From Paraburkholderia ferrariae NBRC 106233 (GTDB lineage Bacteria > Pseudomonadota > Gammaproteobacteria > Burkholderiales > Burkholderiaceae), in the NCBI RefSeq assembly GCF_000685035.1, contig NZ_BAYB01000028.1:91450-155449 (forward strand): a DNA stretch of 64,000 nt, in the 5' to 3' direction. The notes beneath the pieces are model-generated. The model ran no database searches. It was given only the letters and a program-made list of their open reading frames with translations, and had not been told where the DNA came from. Made by a program: the position numbers and the translations under genes. Below, in pieces: positions 15,882 through 28,836 of this stretch (position 1 is the stretch's first letter; each line of letters begins with the position of its first letter).

Positions 15882-17348
15882 TTAACGCGGCAACTCCGAG
15901 CTACCCATCAGATACGCATCGACGGAACGCGCACACTGGCGGCCCTCGCGGATCGCCCAAACCACGAGCGACTGGCCGCGGCGCATGTCGCCGGCCGTGA
16001 ACACCTTGTCGACCGACGTGTAATACGCCTTCTCGCCTTCGGTCGAGGCGCGCACGTTGCCGCGCGCATCCTTGTCCACGCCGAACGCCTCGAGCACGGG
16101 CGAAACCGGCTGCGTGAAGCCCATGGCGAGCAGCACGAGATCGGCCTTCATTTCGAACTCCGAACCGGGCACTTCGACCATCTTGCCGTCCTTCCACTCC
16201 ACGCGCGCGGCGACGAGCTTCTCGACCTTGCCGTTCTTGCCCTCGAAGCGCTTGGTCGCCACCGACCAGTCGCGCTGGCAGCCTTCCTCGTGCGACGAGG
16301 AGGTGCGCAGCTTGACCGGCCAGTACGGCCAGACGAGCGGCTTGTTCTCGGCTTCGGGCGGCTGCGGCAGCAGCTCGAACTGCGTGACGCTCTTCGCGCC
16401 ATGGCGGTTCGAGGTGCCCACGCAGTCGGACCCGGTGTCGCCGCCGCCGATCACGATGACGTGCTTGCCCTTCGCCACGAGCTGGTCCGCCAGCTTGTCG
16501 CCCGCGTTGACCTTGTTCTGCTGCGGCAGGAATTCCATCGCGTAGTAGATGCCCTGCAGCTCGCGTCCCGGCGTCGGCAGGTCGCGCGGCGTTTCCGAAC
16601 CACCCGCGATCACCACGGCGTCGAACTGCTCCTTCAGCTGATCGGGCGTGATGGTTTCCTTCGCCGTGTTGCCGATGAACGCGGGCAGCTCGCCGCGGCC
16701 GATGAACACGTTGGAGCGGAACGTCACGCCTTCGGCTTCCATCTGGCGCATGCGGCGATCGATCAGCCACTTCTCCAGCTTGAAGTCGGGAATGCCGTAG
16801 CGCAGCAGGCCGCCGATGCGGTCGTTCTTCTCGAACACCGTCACGTCGTGCCCGGCGCGCGCAAGCTGCTGCGCAGCGGCGAGGCCGGCGGGGCCCGAGC
16901 CCACCACGGCAACCTTCTTGCCGGTCTTGTGCTTCGCGGGCTGCGGCGCAACCCAGCCCTCGGCCCAGGCCTTGTCGATGATCGCGTGCTCGATCGACTT
17001 GATGCCCACGGGGTCGTCGTTGATGCCGAGCGTGCAGGCCGCTTCGCACGGCGCCGGGCAGATGCGCCCCGTGAACTCGGGGAAGTTGTTCGTGGAGTGC
17101 AGCACCTCGATCGCCGTCTTCCAGTCCTGGCGGAACACCAGGTCGTTGAAGTCGGGGATCACGTTGTTGACCGGGCAGCCGTTGTTGCAGAACGGAATGC
17201 CGCAGTCCATGCAGCGCGCGCCCTGGAGCTTCGCGTCCGCGTCGCTGAGTGCGGAGACGAACTCCTTGTAGTGCTTCACGCGCGTGAGCGGTGCTTCGTA
17301 CGCCTCGTGCTGGCGCTCGTACTCGAGAAAACCGGTTGCCTTACCCAT
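15882..17348 (-). CDS. gltD: Glutamate synthase small subunit
   Basis: Beta subunit of NADPH-glutamate synthase; takes electrons from NADPH via FAD and Fe-S clusters and passes them to GltB. The 488-aa protein has Cys46, 49, 54 and 58 (CMDC...CNNGC), Cys97, 101 and 105 (CPAPCEAAC), an FAD Rossmann motif GSGPAG (150-155) and a second nucleotide motif GGGDTG. ATG 17348 is used; an ATG 15 nt upstream is possible but is not typical of the family. It lies 121 bp after gltB. The final 22 codons are duplicated downstream around a palindromic element. Confidence 0.96.
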   Translation of the reverse strand: MGKATGFLEYERQHEAYEAPLTRVKHYKEFVSALSDADAKLQGARCMDCGIPFCNNGCPVNNVIPDFNDLVFRQDWKTAIEVLHSTNNFPEFTGRICPAPCEAACTLGINDDPVGIKSIEHAIIDKAWAEGWVAPQPAKHKTGKKVAVVGSGPAGLAAAQQLARAGHDVTVFEKNDRIGGLLRYGIPDFKLEKWLIDRRMRQMEAEGVTFRSNVFIGRGELPAFIGNTAKETITPDQLKEQFDAVVIAGGSETPRDLPTPGRELQGIYYAMEFLPQQNKVNAGDKLADQLVAKGKHVIVIGGGDTGSDCVGTSNRHGAKSVTQFELLPQPPEAENKPLVWPYWPVKLRTSSSHEEGCQRDWSVATKRFEGKNGKVEKLVAARVEWKDGKMVEVPGSEFEMKADLVLLAMGFTQPVSPVLEAFGVDKDARGNVRASTEGEKAYYTSVDKVFTAGDMRRGQSLVVWAIREGRQCARSVDAYLMGSSELPR

Positions 17349-17469
17349 TTGGCTCTCGTCCATCCATGTATTCGGTGAGGGGATCGGCGCCCGCCGCCGC
17401 GCGCATTCTGCGTTCGCGCGGCGGGCGCTCCTTCGTCTGTACGGTCCGTCCTGGCCGTACGGGGCGGCT

Positions 17470-22179
<4,710 letters not shown>

Positions 22180-22317
22180 GGGGACACCGTCCAAGAATGG
22201 CCATGGCTGGCCGTTGATTCCGTCTTTTGTTTCCCGCCGTCAGTCAGAACCGGGGTACGGCGTTGCGCGGGCGATGTGAGCTCCCTGCGTTGTGCGCGTG
22301 TGGGGAGCCGAAAGGCG

Positions 22318-22346
22318 AATATACGCGACGAATCAAGGGCATGCAA
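22318..22346 (-). promoter_or_regulatory. Putative gltB promoter
   Basis: TTGCAT (22341-22346), 17-bp spacer, TATATT (22318-22323) on the minus strand, giving a leader of about 130 nt before gltB. The -35 lies inside an inverted repeat (22340-22359), a probable operator. Confidence 0.6.
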
Positions 22347-22359
22347 ATAAAACTGCATG
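22340..22359. promoter_or_regulatory. Inverted repeat over the gltB -35 (candidate operator)
   Basis: CATGCA, 8-bp A/T-rich spacer, TGCATG: perfect 6-bp arms covering the -35 hexamer. The local A/T richness differs sharply from the surroundings, as is common for regulator sites. The binding protein is unknown. A TGGTGCA half-site resembling an NtrC box lies upstream at 22381-22387 but has no good partner. Confidence 0.4.
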
Positions 22360-22426
22360 TTTGAACCCCAATTATCAAGATGGTGCATCTGCACATTATT
22401 TTATTAGTGCCATATCAAAAGAGGGC

Positions 22427-22456
22427 AAAAGAAAGCGGCGTCCGCAGACGCCGCTT
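22427..22456 (-). terminator. Terminator after the transposase-like gene
   Basis: 10-bp perfect stem (AAGCGGCGTC/GACGCCGCTT, 22433-22456) with a UGCG tetraloop, followed on the minus strand by TCTTTT. It separates the transposase-like gene from the gltB promoter. Confidence 0.85.
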
Positions 22457-22486
22457 CTTCCGCTAACCCCTTGATCCTGAAAAGAA

Positions 22487-23467
22487 TCAGTGTGCGCCGG
22501 TACCGGGCTTGCGCTCGCCGTGAGCCGGCGGGGTGCTTGCCGGCGGGCTCTCGCCTGCGGCGGGCGAACTGGGTGCATGACCGCCTGAATCGTCGCCCTG
22601 GCCACCCGAATGCGCACCCGAATGTGTTGCAGACTGACCACCCGGTTGTCCGGACGCTGCGCCAGACCCGCCATGCGCTGCAGGCGCCGGTTGATTTGAC
22701 CCCGGAAACCCGGCCGCCGGCGACGTCGCTCCCGCAGGCGTCTGGGACGCCGGCTGCGCACCGGCCGGCGTGGGCGCTTCGCGCACCTTGCGCGGCCGGC
22801 CGCGCGGCAGCGGCGAAACACGGCGGTTCGCCGAACGCGAAGCCCAGTCGCGCCAGGTGTCGCTGCCGAGCACCCAGCCCTTGAGCGTGGCCTGCATCAG
22901 CTGGTTGGTCTCGCGCTCGTCGAGCGGCTGCTCGCAGAGTTCGCGATACGCGCGCTGACGCTCGAACGGCGTATTGCCGAGCGCCCAGTACAGCGGATGG
23001 TCGGTGATGAGGCTATCGACGGTCAGGCCGATATGGTGCCGGTAGCTCGACCACCGGTAATCCTCGGGGGCCGCGACGAGATGATTGCGCACCGGCGCCA
23101 GCTCGACCACCCGGCTCGCGAGCAGGAAGAACTTCTCCCCCTCGATCACCGTGGCGCGATAGCGGCCTTCCCAGAGGGTGCCGCGCCGCGCGTAACGCCG
23201 GTTGAAGTGCGCCACGTAGCGCCGCCCGACGGCCTGCATCGCCTTCGGCAGGCTCGATTCGTCGGATGGAGTGACGAGCAGTTGCACCGCGCCGGGCATC
23301 AACACCCACGCATGAACCGCCAGATGATGATCGCGCGCCGCCGCCTTCAGGCAATCGATGAAGAGCTCGTAGTCCTGGTCATCGACGAATGCGGGCTGCT
23401 GGTCGAGCCCGCGCAGGATCACGTGCTGCGGCTGATCGGGGACATAAAGACGTGCAAGCCGTGCCAT
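22487..23467 (-). CDS. Y1/REP-associated transposase homologue with missing catalytic residues
   Basis: 326-aa protein whose first 220 or so residues match the REP-associated tyrosine transposase (Y1/HUH, COG1943) fold: PQHVILRG, GRRYVAHFNRRYARRGTLWEGRY, and DYRWSSYRHH. The HUH motif normally NHVH is GAVQ (Ala60, Gln62), and the catalytic Tyr before IELNPVR is Val120 (RVVELAPVR), so DNA cleavage is not expected. The last 100 or so residues are a low-complexity Gly/Ser/Pro/Ala/His tail not seen in transposases. The gene keeps a full-length frame, its own terminator and a start at 23467. Likely domesticated as a DNA- or RNA-binding protein. Confidence 0.8.
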   Translation of the reverse strand: MARLARLYVPDQPQHVILRGLDQQPAFVDDQDYELFIDCLKAAARDHHLAVHAWVLMPGAVQLLVTPSDESSLPKAMQAVGRRYVAHFNRRYARRGTLWEGRYRATVIEGEKFFLLASRVVELAPVRNHLVAAPEDYRWSSYRHHIGLTVDSLITDHPLYWALGNTPFERQRAYRELCEQPLDERETNQLMQATLKGWVLGSDTWRDWASRSANRRVSPLPRGRPRKVREAPTPAGAQPASQTPAGATSPAAGFPGSNQPAPAAHGGSGAASGQPGGQSATHSGAHSGGQGDDSGGHAPSSPAAGESPPASTPPAHGERKPGTGAH

Positions 23468-23656
23468 GCTCGATTTTCCATTAGTCCGTTGGTGAATACC
23501 CGCAGACCCGCCAGGCCGCTCCAGGGCTTGCTGCACCTCTGATGCGGCTTAGGCGGAAACCTAGCGGCGCTTAGGGAGAAGCCTCTAACGGTCGCATATG
23601 GTCTGTTGCAAACGTTGTGTTCATAATGAGCGGGCCTTTTATGGAGGAGCACATAT

Positions 23657-24382
23657 ATGAAATTAAAACAGGCGCTGGCAGGTATCGCCGCGCTCGCCGG
23701 TATTTCGGCAGCACACGCTCAATCAGCCAACACGTTCTACGTCACGACAGGATGGTTCCACTTCGCACCGCAGGACTCCAGTGACCCGCTCAAGATCGAC
23801 AGCGTAGGCGGCAACCCCATCAACGAACAGGTCGGCAACACCGGCGCCGGCGTCGGTTCCTCCGACACGCTGGGCATCAGCTTCGGTTACTTCATCACCG
23901 ACCACATCGCCGCCGAAACCGAACTCGGCATTCCGCCGAAGTTCAACCTGAACGGCGAGGGCCAGCTGAACCAGTTCGGCAAGCTGGGCCAGGCGCGCCT
24001 CTGGAGCCCGGCGCTCCTCCTGAAGTACTACTTCAACACGCCTGAAGCGAAGTTCCGCCCGTATGTCGGCATTGGTGCCACCTATGTCTGGTTCACGGAC
24101 GCCAAGATCACCAACGGCAACTTCGTCAACAGCCCGGCTCTTGGGGGTCCGACCAGCGTTTCCACGGATCGTTCCTGGGCACCGGTATTTAATGTGGGCT
24201 TCAACTACAACTTCACGAAGCACTGGTTCGCGGGCTTCTCGGTTTCGTACATCCCGGTCAACGTGATCGCCACCCTCGACACGCAGAAGCAGACCCAGGT
24301 GGGCGTGCTGTCGCAACGCTCGGAAGCGAAGATCCACCTGAACCCGATCGTCACGTTCCTGAAGGTCGGCTACGCGTTCTAA
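23657..24382 (+). CDS. ompW: OmpW family outer-membrane protein
   Basis: Predicted eight-stranded outer-membrane beta barrel of 241 aa with a Sec signal peptide (residues 1-21, cleavage after AHA). Family signs are WSPALLLKYYF, FRPYVGIGATYVWFTD, the strand pairs near the end, and a C-terminal Phe (KVGYAF) required for Bam recognition. GGAGGAG lies 8 nt before the ATG. OmpW proteins form narrow hydrophobic channels; the substrate here is unknown. It is divergent from the transposase-like gene. The 30 or so residues after the signal peptide (PQDSSDPLKIDS...) form a variable loop. Confidence 0.9.
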   Translation: MKLKQALAGIAALAGISAAHAQSANTFYVTTGWFHFAPQDSSDPLKIDSVGGNPINEQVGNTGAGVGSSDTLGISFGYFITDHIAAETELGIPPKFNLNGEGQLNQFGKLGQARLWSPALLLKYYFNTPEAKFRPYVGIGATYVWFTDAKITNGNFVNSPALGGPTSVSTDRSWAPVFNVGFNYNFTKHWFAGFSVSYIPVNVIATLDTQKQTQVGVLSQRSEAKIHLNPIVTFLKVGYAF

Positions 24383-24754
24383 AGCGCCGCCTGCATCACC
24401 CGCGTTTTAGTCGCGCTTCCCTTGCTTCATCCGCTCGCCGCCGGCCCTCGTGGCTCCCTGCGGCGGGCGGCGCTTGCCCTCCCGTCCCACCGTTTTCGCC
24501 GGCCAGCTTGCCGAGGAACACGCAGGCTTTCCTTGATTCTATGCCTCTGCGAAAAACCGTGCTGTCCCCGTAATCACCTAAGCGCACGCCCTGGCGCAGA
24601 GCGCCGTCCGGCGGGCCTTTGCAACCATCCGTGTGCACACCTTCGCGTGCCGGGCACCGGATTTGCGCAATACTGCTCCTGATTCCGCCCGCTTTCGCGG
24701 GTAAAGCAAACCCTGGACCTGAGTCAGCACGGTCAGTCAAATACGGAGCCATTC
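24383..24754. other. Intergenic region between ompW and the DUF883 gene
   Basis: 372 bp without a convincing gene. A 118-codon minus-strand frame is open across it but has no family resemblance. No clear terminator for ompW was seen. A Shine-Dalgarno (GGAG) for the DUF883 gene lies at its right end. Confidence 0.6.
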
Positions 24755-25135
24755 ATGAGCGCATTTCCCAATACGCGAGACGCCCTCGGAGAGTCCTGGA
24801 CCAAGACGGGCCGCCGCGCGCGGCGCATTGCACGCCGCGGCCGCGGTGCGGCGGCCGATATCGCCGACGAACTGCGCGACCTCCTCGCCGAACTCGAAAC
24901 CACGCTCGGCGAAGGCACCCAGGCCGACGCGGCCCAACTGCGCGAAGACGTTCGCAAGCGCCTCGATGCGGCGCGCGAGCGCCTGGAAGTCGCGCGCGTG
25001 GCGGCACGCGAGCGCGCCGACGAGGCGTTCACCCAGGCCGACGACTACGTGCACGCCAATCCGTGGCAGGCCATTGCCATCGTCGGCGGCATTGCGCTGA
25101 TTGCCGGCGCGCTGATGGCCCGCAGCCGCGGATAA
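24755..25135 (+). CDS. DUF883 (ElaB/YqjD-like) membrane-anchored protein
   Basis: 126-aa protein with a long charged, Ala/Arg/Glu-rich helical region (about residues 15-95, likely coiled coil) and one C-terminal membrane helix (about 103-121, ending MARSRG). This is the standard layout of DUF883/ElaB tail-anchored proteins, which in E. coli bind ribosomes at the membrane in stationary phase. NPWQAIAI before the helix is the family hallmark. GGAG lies 8 nt before the ATG. The extra Arg-rich stretch GRRARRIARRGR near the N-terminus could bind RNA. Confidence 0.85.
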   Translation: MSAFPNTRDALGESWTKTGRRARRIARRGRGAAADIADELRDLLAELETTLGEGTQADAAQLREDVRKRLDAARERLEVARVAARERADEAFTQADDYVHANPWQAIAIVGGIALIAGALMARSRG

Positions 25136-25145
25136 GGCGGCTCGT

Positions 25146-25165
25146 CCGGGCGCCCCGGCGCCCGT
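25146..25165. terminator. G+C hairpin between convergent genes (possible bidirectional terminator)
   Basis: Perfect 8-bp inverted repeat CGGGCGCC/GGCGCCCG between the DUF883 stop and the phosphodiesterase stop, without a T-run on either side. Weak evidence only. Confidence 0.3.
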
Positions 25166-25168
25166 CGT

Positions 25169-25915
25169 TCAGTCGTCGAGCGCGTGCGGGCCGATCAGGT
25201 CGATGCGGTCGGTGCAGATCGTATCGACGCCCCAGCTCACCAGCAGCCGGGCGCGTTCGAGGTCGTTCACCGTATAGACGAGCATGTGCAGCCCAGCCGC
25301 TTTGATGCGATCGACGAGGGCCTCGTCGAGGTAGCGGTGGCTCGCGTGCAGCGATACGCACGCCAGATCGGCGGTCTGTTCGCGCCAGTCCGCGGGCACG
25401 TGCTCGAATAGCAGCCCGCGCGGCAGATCGGGCGCCGCCTCGGAGGCGGCGGCGAGCGCATCGAACGAAAACGACGACAGGAGCGGCGGCGGCGTCACCC
25501 CGCTCCACAGCCGCGCGGCCTCAAGCGCCACGAGCCGCCCCGTCTCCCGCTCCCTGCCCGGACACGGCTTGATCTCCACGTTCGCCGCCAGCCCTTCTTC
25601 GCGGCAGCACGCGGCCACCTGGGCGAGCGTGGGCATGATCTCGCCCGCGAAGCGGGCATCGCGCCAGCTGCCGGCGTCGAGCGCGGCGATTTCGTCGTAA
25701 CGCAGTTGCGCCGCGGCGCCCTGGCCGTTCGAGGTCCGCGCCACCGTGTCGTCGTGCAGCAGGAAGACGACGTCGTCGGCCGACAGCTTGGCGTCGAACT
25801 CCACCAGCGTGTGCCCGAAGCGGGCGCCCGTGCGCAGACCCGCCAGCGTGTTCTCGGGCGCGAGCGTGCCGCCGCCCCGGTGCGCGCAGACGCGCGGATA
25901 CGGCCAGGATTTCAT
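25169..25915 (-). CDS. ugpQ: Glycerophosphodiester phosphodiesterase
   Basis: Hydrolyses glycerophosphodiesters to glycerol-3-phosphate and an alcohol. The 248-aa GDPD barrel has AHRGG (11-15) with the catalytic His, the APENT motif, EFDAKLSADDVVFLLHDD with metal ligands and second catalytic His, VEIKP, and the C-terminal YTVNDLERARLLVSWGVDTICTD. No signal peptide, so it is cytoplasmic like UgpQ. ATG 25915 has GGAG 9 nt upstream. It sits 32 bp after dgt and may be the end of that operon. Confidence 0.92.
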   Translation of the reverse strand: MKSWPYPRVCAHRGGGTLAPENTLAGLRTGARFGHTLVEFDAKLSADDVVFLLHDDTVARTSNGQGAAAQLRYDEIAALDAGSWRDARFAGEIMPTLAQVAACCREEGLAANVEIKPCPGRERETGRLVALEAARLWSGVTPPPLLSSFSFDALAAASEAAPDLPRGLLFEHVPADWREQTADLACVSLHASHRYLDEALVDRIKAAGLHMLVYTVNDLERARLLVSWGVDTICTDRIDLIGPHALDD

Positions 25916-25947
25916 CCGTTGAACTCCGGAAAGTAGAAGCGCTGCAG

Positions 25948-27150
25948 TCAGACGTCGTCGGAGACGACGAAGAGGCGCCGGTATTCCTTCAATGCGTACC
26001 GGTCGGTCATGCCGGCAATGTAGTGCGCGATCAGCCGCGGCTGCGCCGAAGCGTCGGGCGACTGGTAAGCGGGCGGCAGGAGGCGCGAATCGTCCGAGAA
26101 GGCTTCGAAGAGGCCCTTCACCACGCGCTGCGCCTTGTTCGCCATGCGCATCACGCGATAGTGCCGGTACAGGTTGCGGTAGAGGAAGCGCTTGAGGGCC
26201 GCGGCCTGCGCGGCCACGCCCGCGCTGTGGGCCACGAGCGGCGGCGCGGCGCGCACCTCGTCGAGCGAGCGCGGTGCGTGCCGGGCCAGATTGCGGCTCG
26301 TCTCCTCGATCAGATCGACGACGAGCGTGTTGATGATGCGCCGCACCGTCTCGTGAACGAGGCGCCGCCCCTCGATCCGCGGAAAGTCGGCGCACGCCGC
26401 CTCGTAGTGCGTCTGCCAGAGTTCCACTTCGGCCAGTTGCTCGATGGCGAGCAGGCCGGAACGCAGACCGTCGTCCACGTCGTGATTGTTGTACGCGATC
26501 TCGTCCGCGATATTGGCGATCTGCGCCTCGATCGACGGCTGACGCCCGAGCAGGAAGCGCTCGCCCAGATCGCCAAGCCGCCGCGCGTTCTCGCGCGAGC
26601 AATGCTTGAGGATGCCCTCGCGCGTCTCGAAGCACAGATTCAGGCCGTTGAAGGCGCCGTAGTGCTCTTCGAGTTCGTCCACCACGGCGAGGCTCTGCAG
26701 GTTGTGCTCGAAGCCGCCATGCTCGCGCATGCAGTCGTTGAGCGCATCCTGCCCGGCATGGCCGAACGGCGTATGGCCGAGATCGTGAGCCAGCGAGATC
26801 GCTTCGACGAGATCCTCGTTCACGCGCAGGTTGCGCGCGACCGAGCGCGCGATCTGCGCGACTTCGAGGCTGTGCGTGAGCCGCGTGCGAAAAAGATCGC
26901 CTTCGTGGTTCACGAACACCTGGGTCTTGTACTCGAGCCGGCGGAACGCGGTGGAGTGGACGATGCGGTCGCGGTCGCGCTGAAATTCGCTGCGCGCGGC
27001 AGGCGGCGGCTCGGGATAGCGCCGTCCGCGCGTCTCGCTCGCGCGAGCCGCGTAGGGCGCGAGCCCCGCCTCGAGCGCAGCGGCACGCTGAGCGCTCGCG
27101 CCGCCTATCTGGCTCTGGCCGGCTGAATGTTCGCTGCGACTGTCGCTCAC
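25948..27150 (-). CDS. dgt: dNTP triphosphohydrolase (dGTPase-like, HD domain)
   Basis: Hydrolyses dNTPs to nucleosides and triphosphate. The 400-aa HD-domain protein shows the metal site residues: H in TRLTHSLEV, HD in LAHDLGHTPFGH, and a later D in IADEIAYNNHD. GTG at 27150 is the start, with GGAGG 5 nt upstream; the longer open frame to the right is antisense-like sequence inside aroB. The N-terminal 35 or so residues are variable. It follows aroB by 32 bp in an aroK-aroB-dgt operon, as in other beta-proteobacteria. Confidence 0.93.
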   Translation of the reverse strand: MSDSRSEHSAGQSQIGGASAQRAAALEAGLAPYAARASETRGRRYPEPPPAARSEFQRDRDRIVHSTAFRRLEYKTQVFVNHEGDLFRTRLTHSLEVAQIARSVARNLRVNEDLVEAISLAHDLGHTPFGHAGQDALNDCMREHGGFEHNLQSLAVVDELEEHYGAFNGLNLCFETREGILKHCSRENARRLGDLGERFLLGRQPSIEAQIANIADEIAYNNHDVDDGLRSGLLAIEQLAEVELWQTHYEAACADFPRIEGRRLVHETVRRIINTLVVDLIEETSRNLARHAPRSLDEVRAAPPLVAHSAGVAAQAAALKRFLYRNLYRHYRVMRMANKAQRVVKGLFEAFSDDSRLLPPAYQSPDASAQPRLIAHYIAGMTDRYALKEYRRLFVVSDDV

Positions 27151-27182
27151 CGGTTCCTCCGCAAGCTGTGTGGGCGGCGCGC

Positions 27183-28265
27183 TCAGTCCTTCGTCGTGGC
27201 GGCGAGCGTAGCCGCGACGGCCTCGTCGGGCGCGCGCGTGATCAGCGTGTCGCCGAAGCGTTTCAGCAGGATGAACTTGATCGCCCCGCCTTCGGCCTTC
27301 TTGTCCACCTGCATCAGGTCGACATAGCGGCCGGCGCCGAGCGCGGGCGCGCGCACCGGCAGCTTCGCGGCCGCCACCACGCGCACGAGCCGCTCGCGCG
27401 AGGCTTCGTCCAGATGGCCGAGCCGCACCGAGAGATCGGCCGCCATCACCATGCCGCAGCCCACCGCCTCGCCATGCAGCCACTCGCCGTAACCGAGACC
27501 CGCCTCGATCGCATGGCCGAACGTGTGACCGAAGTTCAGGATCGCGCGCAGACCGCCTTCGCGCTCGTCGGCTGCCACCACGGATGCCTTGATCTCGCAC
27601 GAGCGCTTCACCGCGTGCGCGAGCGCCTGCGGATCGCAGCGGTTCAGCGCCTCGACGTTCGCCTCGATCCAGTCGAAAAATCCGGCGTCGGCAATGGCGC
27701 CGGTCTTGATGACCTCGGCGATGCCGGCCGCCAGCTCGCGCGGCGGCAGCGTGGAGAGCACGCCGATATCGGCGATCACGGCCTGCGGCTGGTAGAACGC
27801 GCCGATCATGTTCTTGCCGAGCGGATGGTTGATCCCCGTCTTGCCGCCCACCGACGAATCGACCTGCGAAAGCAGCGTGGTCGGCACCTGGATGAACGGC
27901 ACGCCGCGCATGTAGCAGGCCGCGGCGAAGCCCGTCATGTCGCCCGTCACGCCGCCGCCGAGCGCGATCAGCGTGGTCTTGCGGTCGGCGCGCGCGGTGA
28001 GGAGCGCGTCGAATATCGCGTTGAGCGTTTCCCAGTTCTTGTGCGCCTCGCCGTCCGGCAGCACCACGGTGCTGACGTCCTTGCCGAGCGGCGCGAGTGC
28101 GGCACGCAGGGTGTCGCCGTACAGCGGATCGACGACGGTATTCGTGACGATCGTCACCGACTTGCCCGCGATATGCGGCGCAAAGAGCGCCGTCTGACCG
28201 ATGAGGCCGGTGCCGATGTGGATGGGGTAGGCGCGGTCGCCCAGTTCGACGTTGACGGTAATCAT
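27183..28265 (-). CDS. aroB: 3-dehydroquinate synthase
   Basis: Second step of the shikimate pathway, converting DAHP to 3-dehydroquinate with NAD and a divalent metal. The 360-aa protein shows LPDGEAHKN, GGGVTGDMTGFAAA, QVPTTLLSQVDSSVGGKTGINHP and NFGHTFGHAIE, the last containing zinc-ligand His residues. Start 28265 (MITVNVEL) is preferred; another ATG lies 9 nt upstream. It lies 25 bp after aroK. Confidence 0.95.
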   Translation of the reverse strand: MITVNVELGDRAYPIHIGTGLIGQTALFAPHIAGKSVTIVTNTVVDPLYGDTLRAALAPLGKDVSTVVLPDGEAHKNWETLNAIFDALLTARADRKTTLIALGGGVTGDMTGFAAACYMRGVPFIQVPTTLLSQVDSSVGGKTGINHPLGKNMIGAFYQPQAVIADIGVLSTLPPRELAAGIAEVIKTGAIADAGFFDWIEANVEALNRCDPQALAHAVKRSCEIKASVVAADEREGGLRAILNFGHTFGHAIEAGLGYGEWLHGEAVGCGMVMAADLSVRLGHLDEASRERLVRVVAAAKLPVRAPALGAGRYVDLMQVDKKAEGGAIKFILLKRFGDTLITRAPDEAVAATLAATTKD

Positions 28266-28290
28266 GCTGGCCATTATGACTGACGCGCCC

Positions 28291-28836
28291 TCAGCGCGCC
28301 GGGGTTCGCGCGACGCCGGCCATGTCGAGCTGCATCAGCACCATGTTGACGAGCCCGTTCACCGACGGCCGGCCCGTTTCGATGACGAAGTCGGCGACCT
28401 CGCGGTAGAGCGGGTCGCGCACTTCATAAAGCGCTTCCAGCCGCGCCTTCGGGTCTTCGGTCTGCAGCAGCGGCCGGTTCTTGTCGCGGCGGGTGCGCAG
28501 CCACAGGTCGTGCGGCGTCGCGCGCAGATAGACGACGAAGCCGCGCGCCTTGAGCGCCGCGCGGTTCTCGGGCCGCAGTACGGCGCCGCCGCCGGTCGCG
28601 AGCACGATGCCCTCGCGGTTCGTCAGTTCGTCGATCATATGGGCCTCGCGCTCGCGAAAGCCCGGCTCGCCTTCCAGCTCGAAGATCACCGGAATGCGTG
28701 CGCCCGTACGGGCCTCGATCTCGTGGTCGGAGTCGAAAAACTCACGCTCCAGCCGGCGCGCGACCGCCCGGCCCACGGTCGTCTTGCCGGCGCCCATGAG
28801 CCCTACGAAAAAAACATTGGCGTTTGCGTCCCGCAC
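28291..28836 (-). CDS. aroK: Shikimate kinase
   Basis: ATP-dependent phosphorylation of shikimate. The P-loop is GLMGAGKTT near the N-terminus; the DSDHEIEARTG and ATGGGAVLRPENR regions bind shikimate; RNRPLL-type lid Arg appears as DKNRPLLQ. There is no ATG near the expected start. I use GTG at 28836 (181 aa), with GGAA upstream; a CTG two codons earlier (28842) aligns with the Met of relatives, and a TTG lies further up. It sits 157 bp after pilQ and directly before aroB. Confidence 0.9.
   Translation of the reverse strand: MRDANANVFFVGLMGAGKTTVGRAVARRLEREFFDSDHEIEARTGARIPVIFELEGEPGFREREAHMIDELTNREGIVLATGGGAVLRPENRAALKARGFVVYLRATPHDLWLRTRRDKNRPLLQTEDPKARLEALYEVRDPLYREVADFVIETGRPSVNGLVNMVLMQLDMAGVARTPAR

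Noticed and set aside
22407..22412. TGGCAC upstream of gltB as a sigma-54 -24 element
   Set aside because: No GC at the -12 position with the required spacing, so the sigma-54 pattern is incomplete; a sigma-70-like promoter nearby is better.
24396..24752. 118-codon minus-strand frame between ompW and the DUF883 gene
   Set aside because: No recognisable pattern, no good ribosome-binding site, and the frame is open simply because stops are rare at this base composition.
27151..27600. Upstream extension of dgt by 150 codons
   Set aside because: It is inside aroB in another frame; GTG 27150 with GGAGG matches the family length.
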